NCBI RefSeq assembly: GCF_027568575.1
Contig: NZ_JANUVP010000003.1
Length of the DNA stretch: 64,000 nucleotides
Reading direction: 5' to 3' (one strand)
Origin: Caldifermentibacillus hisashii
Lineage (GTDB): Bacteria > Bacillota > Bacilli > Bacillales > Caldibacillaceae
The notes under the pieces are model-generated. The model did not search any database, was not told where the DNA came from, and worked only from the letters and a program-made list of their open reading frames with translations. Each line of letters begins with the position of its first letter. The first letter of the stretch is position 1. Positions 50,864 to 59,104 of this stretch are shown in pieces. The position numbers were made by a program, and so were the translations under genes.

Positions 50864-50968
50864 TTAATAACTTACATAAGAAACTCCTACAATAATCAAT
50901 AGGATAAACAGGACAACAATTAAGAAGAAACCGGAGCCGTATCCAGCTCCACCCTCAGTGTATCCCAT
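50864..50968 (-). CDS. YjcZ-family sporulation peptide
   Basis: This 34-residue protein has a short glycine-rich head (GYTEGGAGYGSG) followed by one hydrophobic helix (FFLIVVLFILLIIVGVSYV). It matches the YjcZ/YtuM-type small sporulation membrane peptides that are common and repeated in spore formers. AGGTGG precedes ATG 50968. Confidence 0.85.
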   Translation of the reverse strand: MGYTEGGAGYGSGFFLIVVLFILLIIVGVSYVSY

Positions 50969-51141
50969 TAAGCTTCACCACCTTTCACTTACATAACTAA
51001 AATATGCAGGTGAAAGGAAACGGACAAGGCTATTTTCTTATAAATAAAAAAATAGATGAACAACCAGATTCATGTTACACTATAAACATATGAATAGTCA
51101 GATTCAATGTAATACTTTTTCAATAGTAAAGGAGTTTTTTT

Positions 51142-52236
51142 ATGAGTTGGGATTTTTTTCTCGAATACAAAACCTTAACAGATACCCTAAAAGCCATTTG
51201 TATCTTTTTATTATTTTTGTTGTTCCGTAATTTGTTCAGTAAATATGTATTTAAATTCATCCTTAAAATATCAAAAAAGACACCGACAGAATTTTTTACG
51301 AACGTGTGGCTTTCCTTTGAGAAACCGATTCGTTGGTTTTTTGTCGTTATCGGTATTTATCTGGCCGCTCAGTTCATTCCATATTTCAACCCAAATAATG
51401 GGTTATTTTTAAAGATTTACCGTTCAACCATCATTTTATTAATTACATGGGGGTTTTATAATCTTTCTTCTACTTCATCGGTCATCTTTCAAAAATTAAA
51501 CAGTCGTTATGATCTTGAAATTGATCAAATTTTAATTCCTTTTTTATCAAAATTACTTCGTGGGATTATCGTATTGATTAGCATTAGTGTCATTTTACAA
51601 GAGTTTAACTATAATATCAGCGGATTAGTTGCCGGTCTGGGAATCGGCGGGTTAGCCATCTCCCTTGCTGCACAGGATATGATTAAAAATTTCATTGGCG
51701 GACTAGTCATTATTTTTGAAAAACCTTTCTCGATAGGTGATTGGATTAATGCTACCAGTGTAGAAGGCACAGTTGAAGACATTAGCTTTCGAAGTACATT
51801 AATTCGAACCTTTGACCAAGCGCTGGTTACCGTACCAAATTCGTCTCTTGCCGCGACCAATATCATCAACTATAGCAAGATGGGAAAAAGAAAAATTGAT
51901 TTTCGAATTGGCATCAGTTACAATACACCGATTGACAAAGTTGAACAAGCCATTTTCCGTTTACGTGAGATGTTACAAGCACACGAAGGGATTCATCCGG
52001 AAACGATTCTGGTCACTTTTGATAAATTATCCGAAAGCAGTTTAGAACTGTTTTTCTATTTCTTTACGAAAACAACGGTTTGGTCGGAATATTTAGAAGT
52101 TAAACAGGAAATCAATTTAAAGATTATTGAAATTTTAACTGAAGAAGGAATTGAAATTGCGTTTCCAAGCCAAACCCTATATATAACGGCAAGCAATAAA
52201 GAAATTATACAGAAAACTTTCGGTACAAACGATTAA
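51142..52236 (+). CDS. MscS-family mechanosensitive channel
   Basis: This 364-residue protein has three to four N-terminal membrane helices. The MscS pore helix and beta domain follow: GLVAGLGIGGLAISLAAQDM near 168-187, then IKNFIGGLVIIFEKPFSIGD, and VPNSSLAATNIINYSKMGKR near 234. The C-terminal alpha/beta vestibule runs to about 360. It resembles B. subtilis YhdY/YkuT and releases solutes on hypo-osmotic shock. AAAGGAG precedes ATG 51142 and a terminator follows. Confidence 0.9.
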   Translation: MSWDFFLEYKTLTDTLKAICIFLLFLLFRNLFSKYVFKFILKISKKTPTEFFTNVWLSFEKPIRWFFVVIGIYLAAQFIPYFNPNNGLFLKIYRSTIILLITWGFYNLSSTSSVIFQKLNSRYDLEIDQILIPFLSKLLRGIIVLISISVILQEFNYNISGLVAGLGIGGLAISLAAQDMIKNFIGGLVIIFEKPFSIGDWINATSVEGTVEDISFRSTLIRTFDQALVTVPNSSLAATNIINYSKMGKRKIDFRIGISYNTPIDKVEQAIFRLREMLQAHEGIHPETILVTFDKLSESSLELFFYFFTKTTVWSEYLEVKQEINLKIIEILTEEGIEIAFPSQTLYITASNKEIIQKTFGTND

Positions 52237-52240
52237 ACAA

Positions 52241-52281
52241 AAAAGCAAGGAATCGGAGTCATTCAGCTCCATCCTTGCTTA
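52241..52281. terminator. Bidirectional terminator
   Basis: AAGCAAGGA and TCCTTGCTT are extended by CGGAG/GCTCC between the convergent mscS-type and signal peptidase genes. Confidence 0.8.
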
Positions 52282-52294
52282 CATGTGTTACGCA

Positions 52295-52840
52295 TTATTT
52301 CCGTATCCCTATTTCATTAAACGGAAAAAATTGAAACTTAACTTCACCAATAACGGAATCAAAAGATATAAATCCGAATTGACGACTATCATAACTGACT
52401 AAGCGGTTATCTCCCAAAACGAACAAAGAATCTTTAGGGACAATCGTTTCACCCGTTAATTCTTCCAGCGTGAAATCTCCGGTTATTTTTCTGTACTTAT
52501 GACTCTTTTTTATTTTATCTAAATAAGGTTCATTATATTTTTTTCCATTAATATATAACTCATCATTTTTCATCTCAACTTTATCACCCGGTAATCCGAT
52601 TACCCGCTTTATATAATATTCTTTTGAATTTGGTGCATCAAATACGATGATATCGAATCGCTCAATGGAAGTATTTTTTCCAATTATGATTCGATCATTA
52701 TCAGAAAACGTCGGTTCCATCGATTCACCATATACTGTAGTTGGTGAAAAAAGGAATTTCTGAACTAATATAACGATAATAAATGCAATAAAAAAAGATT
52801 TTATCCAAGACAGCAATTCCTTTGTTGCTGATTTTTCCAC
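52295..52840 (-). CDS. Type I signal peptidase
   Basis: This 181-residue membrane protease removes Sec/Tat signal peptides. It has one N-terminal membrane anchor (SFFIAFIIVILVQKFLFSPT), catalytic Ser in TVYGESMEPTF near 43 and catalytic Lys in YYIKRVIGLPGDKVEM near 84, then FVLGDNRLVSYDSRQFGFI. The start is GTG 52840, because GAAGGAG lies 8 nt upstream and homology begins there. It is similar to SipS/SipT/SipV. Confidence 0.92.
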   Translation of the reverse strand: MEKSATKELLSWIKSFFIAFIIVILVQKFLFSPTTVYGESMEPTFSDNDRIIIGKNTSIERFDIIVFDAPNSKEYYIKRVIGLPGDKVEMKNDELYINGKKYNEPYLDKIKKSHKYRKITGDFTLEELTGETIVPKDSLFVLGDNRLVSYDSRQFGFISFDSVIGEVKFQFFPFNEIGIRK

Positions 52841-52954
52841 GCTACTCTCTCCTTCATTCAGGGTTGACCTTATTATACCCCTTAAACAACTGAAATAACA
52901 ATCAAACGAGATGATATATGGATAGGAGAAAGGCAAGACGTCTTTCAACAATAA

Positions 52955-53050
52955 TTTTATCCCAACTTAACGGTGATTCAAGACCCCCACCCCAAGATTC
53001 TGGATAGGTGGGGGATGAGCTGCCTCCATGCGTCCGAGGTTTAACTTAGT
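52955..53050 (-). repeat. Dispersed repeat R1, copy I (truncated)
   Basis: On the minus strand TAAACCTCGGACG, GAATCTTGGGGTGGGGGTCT and CCGTTAAGTTGGGATAA are recognisable. The proximal hairpin is missing, and the copy begins within the last codons of the twin P-loop ATPase gene. Confidence 0.7.
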
Positions 53051-54123
53051 TTTTTCAATTCTTCATTAATTTGATTACGTATGCCGTCTACTGTTTCAAA
53101 ATCCATTGCTTTTACATAAAAAGATTCTAACTTATCGCGAAGTTTTTTTGTCTCAGCCAAATGGTGAATACCTTCATCCATCTTATCTTTATATTTTTTT
53201 GTCCAAAAAGAAATTTCTTCAGCATATTTTTCATCTGTTCCTGATTGGATTGTTTCCTCATACAAGTCAATGATCTCGTCCTTTTCCCTTGTCGGAAAAT
53301 ATTCATGTGGTGCAGTACTATCAAAAATAGCAAATTGACATTCGCGAACAATTACCATATCTAAACTATTTGGATCAAATCCGCAATGGTACACTTCCAC
53401 ATGAAATCCTTGCTTTTCGGCTGCATGAGCAATCTGTTTCAACATAGTCGACTTACCGCTACCTGCCCGGCCTTTAATAAAATATCGATTTTCCACATCC
53501 TCTGTTAAATTTTCTACAAAATTAACCGGTCCCACAGGTGTGGTCGCCCCTAAAAAGCGGTGTTTGACTTGGCCATTTCCTGTCTTTGATTTTTCAGGTA
53601 ACAGTTTCTCAATCCATTTATTTGTAAGTTGGGCTGCCCGGTCAAAGTCAATATTTCTGATATAAATTTTCTCTAATTCATCATGATTGGCAAGACCTTC
53701 ACGAAAAGAACAGTATGCGATTTGAAAACCTGTATTGACACGATTGCTTAATGAAAGAATCTCCTCTTTATGCTGTAAAAGTTGGTTACGATTCCAAGCA
53801 ATGCCTAAATTAACATATTCTTCAATAACACCGGGATATTTAGGTTCTATAATATGCGGTTTCGTTCCGTCGACAATACCGGCTTTTAAATGTGGTATGA
53901 TAACGGCATCTAAAGAATCCACATCTGAGGAACAATGAATCCATTCAACCGCATACCCTTTATCTCGCCATTCACGGCCAATTGATTTAATTATTGATGA
54001 TTTTCCTGTACCCGGTCCGCCTTTTAAAATGAATAATCTATCCAAATCTTGGAAATTAGATTCAAAGAAATGAACAAACCCCTTTGCTGTATTCCCGCCG
54101 GCATAATAATTTAATTCTTTCAA
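53041..54123 (-). CDS. Twin P-loop ATPase (PRK06851-like)
   Basis: This 360-residue protein has two P-loop modules: LFILKGGPGTGKSSIIKSIG near 32 and RYFIKGRAGSGKSTMLKQIA near 210. Each is followed by a matching Cys-containing strand (VEWIHCSSDVDSLDAVIIP and VEVYHCGFDPNSLDMVIV). The two halves are evidently an internal duplication. I recall it as an uncharacterised Firmicute family. The start TTG 54123 lies 8 nt after AGGAG; the longer frame lacks a site. The stop codon may derive from repeat R1. Confidence 0.75.
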   Translation of the reverse strand: MKELNYYAGGNTAKGFVHFFESNFQDLDRLFILKGGPGTGKSSIIKSIGREWRDKGYAVEWIHCSSDVDSLDAVIIPHLKAGIVDGTKPHIIEPKYPGVIEEYVNLGIAWNRNQLLQHKEEILSLSNRVNTGFQIAYCSFREGLANHDELEKIYIRNIDFDRAAQLTNKWIEKLLPEKSKTGNGQVKHRFLGATTPVGPVNFVENLTEDVENRYFIKGRAGSGKSTMLKQIAHAAEKQGFHVEVYHCGFDPNSLDMVIVRECQFAIFDSTAPHEYFPTREKDEIIDLYEETIQSGTDEKYAEEISFWTKKYKDKMDEGIHHLAETKKLRDKLESFYVKAMDFETVDGIRNQINEELKKLS

Positions 54124-54370
54124 AGTACCAACTCCTAAACAATAAGATTCCCAAAATTTATCCGTACAATTACATGATCTCTTTACGTTCATGTTCAAAA
54201 CTTCGAGGAAACACATTTTCTAAATTCAGAGTCTTATTTTTAACGTAAAGAGCGGTAAAAAAATAGGAAGACTTTTTCCCGGACGCCTTAAACATCCTCT
54301 TCATTCATAAATATGATTCTAAATGAAATAGGTGAATGCCTATTTGCAAATATATGGAGTTGGCTTAATT

Positions 54371-55171
54371 CTAAAGTAAATAAGCTCCAATGGCACCGGC
54401 AAATGCGCCGTTTGTAGGAAATAAAGCTTCGCGACCGAGGGATTGGGAAAATTCACCCAGCACTTTTCTTAACATATGGTTCCCACTCAAAGTACTACCA
54501 ACAAAAACAAGTTTACTCACATCTTTTATTTGAGCAACTTGATTCGCCAATAATATAATCGTCTCTGCAATTAATTGAATCGTACTTGCTAATTGGTCAT
54601 CTTTCGTTGCATCCTGGGAAAGATGTGCTTTGCCAAAATTAGCAGCCGTTAAATCCCCGATAAGAGGCGTTTCATTTGATCCGTATATATCACGAACAAG
54701 AAGATCTATTTTTTTCCGGTCGCCGGATCCAGCTCGTTCAACTAATTCTGTAAAATTACTGGTACCTGCCAACAATGTACCAAGTCCAATGAATGTTCCT
54801 CCCCCAATCCCTGTACCTATAACCCTTTCAAAATTGGAGGGGGTTACATGATAAATGGATGTCCCTGTTCCGATGCTGATTAATATGAATTCTTTATGTA
54901 ATAAATGAAATTCTTGTTCTAAAAGATAACGGGCCCCTTCTGCCATTGCTTCAAATTCATTGACAATGGTAACAGGATGTGAAGTTTTTTCTTTAACTAA
55001 ATACGATTTCCCTCCTGTCACGACCAACTTTGCAGTGGGAACGGTCATATTCAACCATTGAATAAAACTGTCTATTTCTGTTATTGCATATTTCCGATAG
55101 TGAAGCACACCCTTTTCTTCAAAAACCATTTTTACAAGACTGCCGCCTGCATCAATTCCAATTCGATTCAC
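54371..55171 (-). CDS. coaW: Type II pantothenate kinase
   Basis: CoaW phosphorylates pantothenate in the first step of CoA synthesis. The 266-residue ASKHA-fold protein has GIDAGGSLVKMVFEEKG at the start, the catalytic NEFEAMAEGARYLL near 72, ILISIGTGTSIYHV near 97 and GGGTFIGLGTLLAG near 122. It matches the Staphylococcus/Bacillus type II enzyme, which is weakly feedback-inhibited. It has no operon partner; the intervening DNA to 55502 is mainly AT-rich. Confidence 0.9.
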   Translation of the reverse strand: MNRIGIDAGGSLVKMVFEEKGVLHYRKYAITEIDSFIQWLNMTVPTAKLVVTGGKSYLVKEKTSHPVTIVNEFEAMAEGARYLLEQEFHLLHKEFILISIGTGTSIYHVTPSNFERVIGTGIGGGTFIGLGTLLAGTSNFTELVERAGSGDRKKIDLLVRDIYGSNETPLIGDLTAANFGKAHLSQDATKDDQLASTIQLIAETIILLANQVAQIKDVSKLVFVGSTLSGNHMLRKVLGEFSQSLGREALFPTNGAFAGAIGAYLL

Positions 55172-55323
55172 GAGTCATCGACACCTTTATTTTTTATTTT
55201 TCCAAACAGATAAGGCTACTTGAAAGTAACAATTATAATTTATTTTAAAATGATTGTCCTCTATTGAAAACCCCTAAGAATCATTTTAATTGAAAACCGG
55301 CTTCATGCATTGTTATAATACAA

Positions 55324-55440
55324 AGTGAAACGCTTAAAATTTATATTTACTTCATGTAAAAAAGTAGACATGCGGCATGCCTTTCTCCCTCCGATCTTCC
55401 TCGTTGACCAGAATCTTGAGGTGGGAGTCTTACTACCCGC
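55324..55440 (+). repeat. Dispersed repeat R1, copy J (degraded)
   Basis: GTGAAACGCTT at the start and CAGAATCTTGAGGTGGGAGT at the end remain; the middle has diverged. Confidence 0.5.
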
Positions 55441-55502
55441 AAAGAATAATTTTGATTTTTATTCATCCTAACGCTTTATCTTTTCAAACGAGGGGGGTAA
55501 AT

Positions 55503-55931
55503 ATGCTGGACGGCTGGTTTCTTTGGTTTATTTTAATGTGGATTTTCGCGCTTCCCGTTCTTTTTGGAATTGGTGGATTTTTTATGTTTAGAAAATTTCT
55601 AAAAAAATTGCCAAAAGAAGATGGAAAATCAGACATGGATTGGGAAATTTATTATGTAGAAAATACGAAACATTTATGGACGGAAGAGCAACTAGCCCTT
55701 TTGAATGAACTCGTTTCACCGGTCCCTGAATTATTCCGTGATGTAGCAAGACATAAAATTCAAGGAAAGATCGGTGAACTTGCTTTAAAAGAACATGCAA
55801 AAAAAATGACTTTGGATTTAATTATTCGGGGTTATATTATCGCCACACCGAAAAGAGATCATAAATTTCTAAGAAAAAAACTGGAACAATTAAATATTCG
55901 TACAGAAGGTTACGAACAGTTATTCCAATAA
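55503..55931 (+). CDS. yneK: YneK family protein (DUF2621)
   Basis: This 142-residue protein has one N-terminal membrane helix (FLWFILMWIFALPVLFGIGG) and a cytosolic part with FMFRKFLKKLPKEDGKSDMD, HLWTEEQLALLNELVSPVPE and IATPKRDHKFL, the YneK pattern. Function is unknown. AGGGGGG precedes ATG 55503; the longer frame upstream lies in repeat sequence. It is convergent with the yneI gene, as I recall in B. subtilis. Confidence 0.88.
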   Translation: MLDGWFLWFILMWIFALPVLFGIGGFFMFRKFLKKLPKEDGKSDMDWEIYYVENTKHLWTEEQLALLNELVSPVPELFRDVARHKIQGKIGELALKEHAKKMTLDLIIRGYIIATPKRDHKFLRKKLEQLNIRTEGYEQLFQ

Positions 55932-55950
55932 AATTCATTTTATACATAGA

Positions 55951-55985
55951 GAAAGCCCCCTCTTTCCTTTTGCGGGGCTTTTTAT
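55951..55985. terminator. Bidirectional terminator
   Basis: AAAGCCCC and GGGGCTTTTT flank a 15-nt loop between yneK and yneI. Confidence 0.85.
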
Positions 55986-56055
55986 CATCTTGTATGAACG
56001 GTCATATCGTTTCTCTTTATAACGAGAAATACCCTGAGTTTCAATTTTTTCCACT

Positions 56056-56415
56056 TTAGGAAATATGTTTATCAATTGCTTCAATAATACGGGATTCTTC
56101 AAACGGTTTAACAATAAAATCTCTTGCTCCGGCTTCAATTGCTTCTAACACCATTTTATGTTGGCCCATTGCCGAGCACATAATAATCTTCGCATCAGGA
56201 AAATCCTTTTTTATATGTTTTACCGCCTCGATACCATCCATATCCGGCATAGTAATATCCATAAAAACAAGATCAGGCTTCAAATTCTTATATAATTGCA
56301 CAGCTTCTTCGCCCGTTTGCGCTTCACCGATTACTTCATGTCCGGCTTTTGTAATGGCTCTAGCAATTGTCATTCGTAAAAATTTTGCATCATCAACGAT
56401 TAAAACCTTTCCCAC
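56056..56415 (-). CDS. yneI: CheY-like response regulator (YneI/CcdB)
   Basis: This 119-residue single receiver domain has VLIVDDAKFLRM, the phospho-acceptor Asp in PDLVFMDITMPDMDG near 55, Ser/Thr position IIMCSAMG and Lys in DFIVKPFEESRI. It is close to YneI, encoded beside ccdA in B. subtilis, with no attached output domain. I choose GTG 56415, nine nt after AGGAGG. The ccdA gene lies 26 nt upstream on the same strand. Confidence 0.88.
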   Translation of the reverse strand: MGKVLIVDDAKFLRMTIARAITKAGHEVIGEAQTGEEAVQLYKNLKPDLVFMDITMPDMDGIEAVKHIKKDFPDAKIIMCSAMGQHKMVLEAIEAGARDFIVKPFEESRIIEAIDKHIS

Positions 56416-56441
56416 TTGACAAATCCTCCTCATCAACAAAT

Positions 56442-57152
56442 TTAAAACCCTTGAAAACCACCAAAAAGAACCGTTAGCCAGCTAATGAATATATTCATCC
56501 AATCAAAAAATAACATGAAGCCAACAAGGACCATTAAAGAACCGCCGACTTTCAGGATCATTACGTTATGCTTTCGAATCCAACTGATTTTTCCGATAAA
56601 AAAGGTCATAATAATAAACGGAACAATAAAGCCGAGTACATAAGATATCATATAAATAAAACCTTCAGATGGATTCGTGGCACTCAATCCAATAACGGCT
56701 CCTAATATTGGTCCCATACAAGGTGTCCAACCGGCAGCAAAAGCCAGACCAATCAATAACGATCCAAGATATCCGCTCGGTCTATTTTTAAATTCGAAGC
56801 GCCTTTCTGTCATTAAGAATTCAGGTTTTAACAAGCCAACCGTTATCAAACCAAAAAAAATGATAAAGATTGCCCCAATTTGACGAATAAGATCCATATG
56901 CTTTACAAATAAACTATATACAAAAGTGGTGCTCAAGCCTAAAACTAGAAAAACAATGGAAAACCCGATAAGGAAAAAAGTAGTATGCAAGAAACTTCTT
57001 TTTTGCAATAATATATTTTCTTCTTTTAATTCCGCGACACTCATCCCGGTAATATAAGAAAGAAAGGCGGGATATAGAGGCAGACAACAAGGTGAAATAA
57101 AACTTAAAATCCCGGCTCCGAAAGCTAAAAATACATTTAAATCCGGCAACAA
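56442..57152 (-). CDS. ccdA: Cytochrome c biogenesis protein CcdA
   Basis: This 236-residue membrane protein has six hydrophobic segments and the DsbD/CcdA redox cysteines in ISPCCLPLYPAFLSYITGMS near 20 and AFAAGWTPCMGPILGAVIGL near 137. It passes electrons from thioredoxin across the membrane to reduce apocytochrome c, and in Bacillus also spore-cortex enzymes. GGGGGG precedes the ATG. ccdC, next in B. subtilis, is not found here. Confidence 0.93.
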   Translation of the reverse strand: MLPDLNVFLAFGAGILSFISPCCLPLYPAFLSYITGMSVAELKEENILLQKRSFLHTTFFLIGFSIVFLVLGLSTTFVYSLFVKHMDLIRQIGAIFIIFFGLITVGLLKPEFLMTERRFEFKNRPSGYLGSLLIGLAFAAGWTPCMGPILGAVIGLSATNPSEGFIYMISYVLGFIVPFIIMTFFIGKISWIRKHNVMILKVGGSLMVLVGFMLFFDWMNIFISWLTVLFGGFQGF

Positions 57153-57262
57153 TATCCCCCCGATAAATCGATTTCTCTTTACCCGTTGAAAATTCTCCCA
57201 TATACTATCTTCATTTTATCAAATCCAAATAAAATATAAAGCATTATTGTCCACGCATTCAT

Positions 57263-59101
57263 TTATATTCCAAAGGATTGATTGCTACGACTGCTTCCTT
57301 CGTGTACCGCCTCTTCCATTTTTTCCGATAACCCATTTTGCAGCAAATACATTTTATAGTACAACCCTTTTTGTGCCAGTAATTGTTGATGGTTGCCACG
57401 TTCGACAATTTTTCCTTTATGAAGGACACAAATAAGATCCGCTTCTTGAATCGTCGACAGTCGATGAGCAATGGCAATCGTCGTCCTGCCTTTCCGCATT
57501 TTTTCCAGAGATGATTGGATTAATTCTTCCGTTTCCGTATCAATATTCGCAGTTGCCTCATCGAGAATGAGGATTTTCGGATTCATCGCAATTGTCCGGG
57601 CAAATGCGATCAACTGTCTTTGTCCGCCTGAAAGAGTTGACCCTCTTTCATTGACTGGATAAAGATATTGTTCCGGTAGATCTTTTATGAAGTCATGTGC
57701 TTGAACAAATTTGGCAGCCTCAACGATTTCTTTGTCGGTTATTTCTTGATTATACAATCTGATATTCTCTTTGACTGTACCATAAAACAAGTACGGGTCT
57801 TGTAAAACTAACCCGATTTTTCTTCGTAATTCTTCTATCGGATAGGTTTTGATTGAAATTCCATCAATGAATATCTCTCCACGGTCAAACTCATAAAACC
57901 GCATAAATAGATTTATAATCGAACTTTTTCCACTACCGGTTTGACCAACAAATGCAATTGTTTCACCGGGATTCACTGTAAATGTAATATCTTTCAATAT
58001 ATCTTGCTTGCCGTCATAAGTAAACGAAACATGGCGAAATTCAATTTTCCCTGATGCAATTTCCAAACCTTCCACTTCTGTTTGTTGAGGAGCCAACTCT
58101 TTTTCATCCAAAAGATGAAAAACCCGTGAAGCGGAAACGATCGCTTGTTGATAAAAACTTAATTGCTCCATAAAGTTATTAACCGGTTCAAAAAGTCGAC
58201 TTAAATAGGTGGTAAAGGCAAATAATACCCCAAGCTCCACAGATGTTTTCATGGAGGTAATCCCAAAAAAGCTTAATATCATAATAAGGCCTAATATATA
58301 CACTAAATCTACTGCCGGGCGTAATAATAGTCCATCAATCTTGATTTTTCGCATGCCTGAACGGTAGTGAGCATCATTAATAGCTGCAAACTCTTTACAC
58401 ATCCGTTCCTCTTGGCAGAATATTTGAATAATTCCCATTCCCTGTAATGATTCATTTAATTTGGCATTCAGTTGCCCAAGTAATTCCCGTAACTCACTAT
58501 AAAATTTCGAACTTAATTTTCGATATAAATGGATAATATAGAATAAAACAGGTAAAAGGAAAAGACATAGTGCTGCAAGTTTAATATCGAGAACAAACAT
58601 AGCGATGAAAATACCGATAATCATAAAAAAACTTTGAAGAAAAATTGCCAATACACTAACAAACATGTCTTTTATTGCTTCAGTATCATTGGTTACTCTT
58701 GATACAATCGTTCCCCCGGGGGTTTGATCAAAAAACTTCATTCCAAGCATTTCTACCTTACTGAATACATCAATACGTAACTGTTGAATGATTTTTAAAG
58801 CAATCTCTTGAAATTTTACTGATTGTAAATACATAATAAGAGAATTGAACATCTGAATAACGATATAAGTTATAGCTAATATAATAATAGGTTTCGATTC
58901 GAAATTTCTCGGTGTTACATAATCATCTATAAAGATTTTTATAAAAATTGGACCAATAACTTCACCAACCGTTGTCAGAACCAATAGTAAAAAGGCAAAT
59001 AGTAATGATTTCCCGTGCGGCTTTGTATAACGTAACAGACGGTACAAAACTTGTCGTTGTTGCTTAGCATCCAAATACACTTTTTTCGATAATGGCTCCA
59101 T
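57263..59101 (-). CDS. bmrD: ABC exporter half, canonical NBD (BmrD/YheH-like)
   Basis: This 612-residue protein has six membrane helices (residues 25-330) and an ATPase domain with Walker A FVGQTGSGKSS. The signature is LSGGQRQLIAFARTIAMNPK and Walker B ILILDEATANIDTETE keeps the catalytic Glu. It pairs with the gene just upstream (3-nt gap), whose Walker B is degenerate, giving the asymmetric heterodimer seen in BmrCD/LmrCD multidrug exporters. The assignment to BmrD is by family resemblance. Confidence 0.85.
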   Translation of the reverse strand: MEPLSKKVYLDAKQQRQVLYRLLRYTKPHGKSLLFAFLLLVLTTVGEVIGPIFIKIFIDDYVTPRNFESKPIIILAITYIVIQMFNSLIMYLQSVKFQEIALKIIQQLRIDVFSKVEMLGMKFFDQTPGGTIVSRVTNDTEAIKDMFVSVLAIFLQSFFMIIGIFIAMFVLDIKLAALCLFLLPVLFYIIHLYRKLSSKFYSELRELLGQLNAKLNESLQGMGIIQIFCQEERMCKEFAAINDAHYRSGMRKIKIDGLLLRPAVDLVYILGLIMILSFFGITSMKTSVELGVLFAFTTYLSRLFEPVNNFMEQLSFYQQAIVSASRVFHLLDEKELAPQQTEVEGLEIASGKIEFRHVSFTYDGKQDILKDITFTVNPGETIAFVGQTGSGKSSIINLFMRFYEFDRGEIFIDGISIKTYPIEELRRKIGLVLQDPYLFYGTVKENIRLYNQEITDKEIVEAAKFVQAHDFIKDLPEQYLYPVNERGSTLSGGQRQLIAFARTIAMNPKILILDEATANIDTETEELIQSSLEKMRKGRTTIAIAHRLSTIQEADLICVLHKGKIVERGNHQQLLAQKGLYYKMYLLQNGLSEKMEEAVHEGSSRSNQSFGI

Positions 59102-59104
59102 GTC

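Noticed and set aside
9578..55440. R1 copies considered as a CRISPR array
   Set aside because: Copies are tens of kilobases apart, in both orientations, with internal hairpins and no regular spacers or cas genes.
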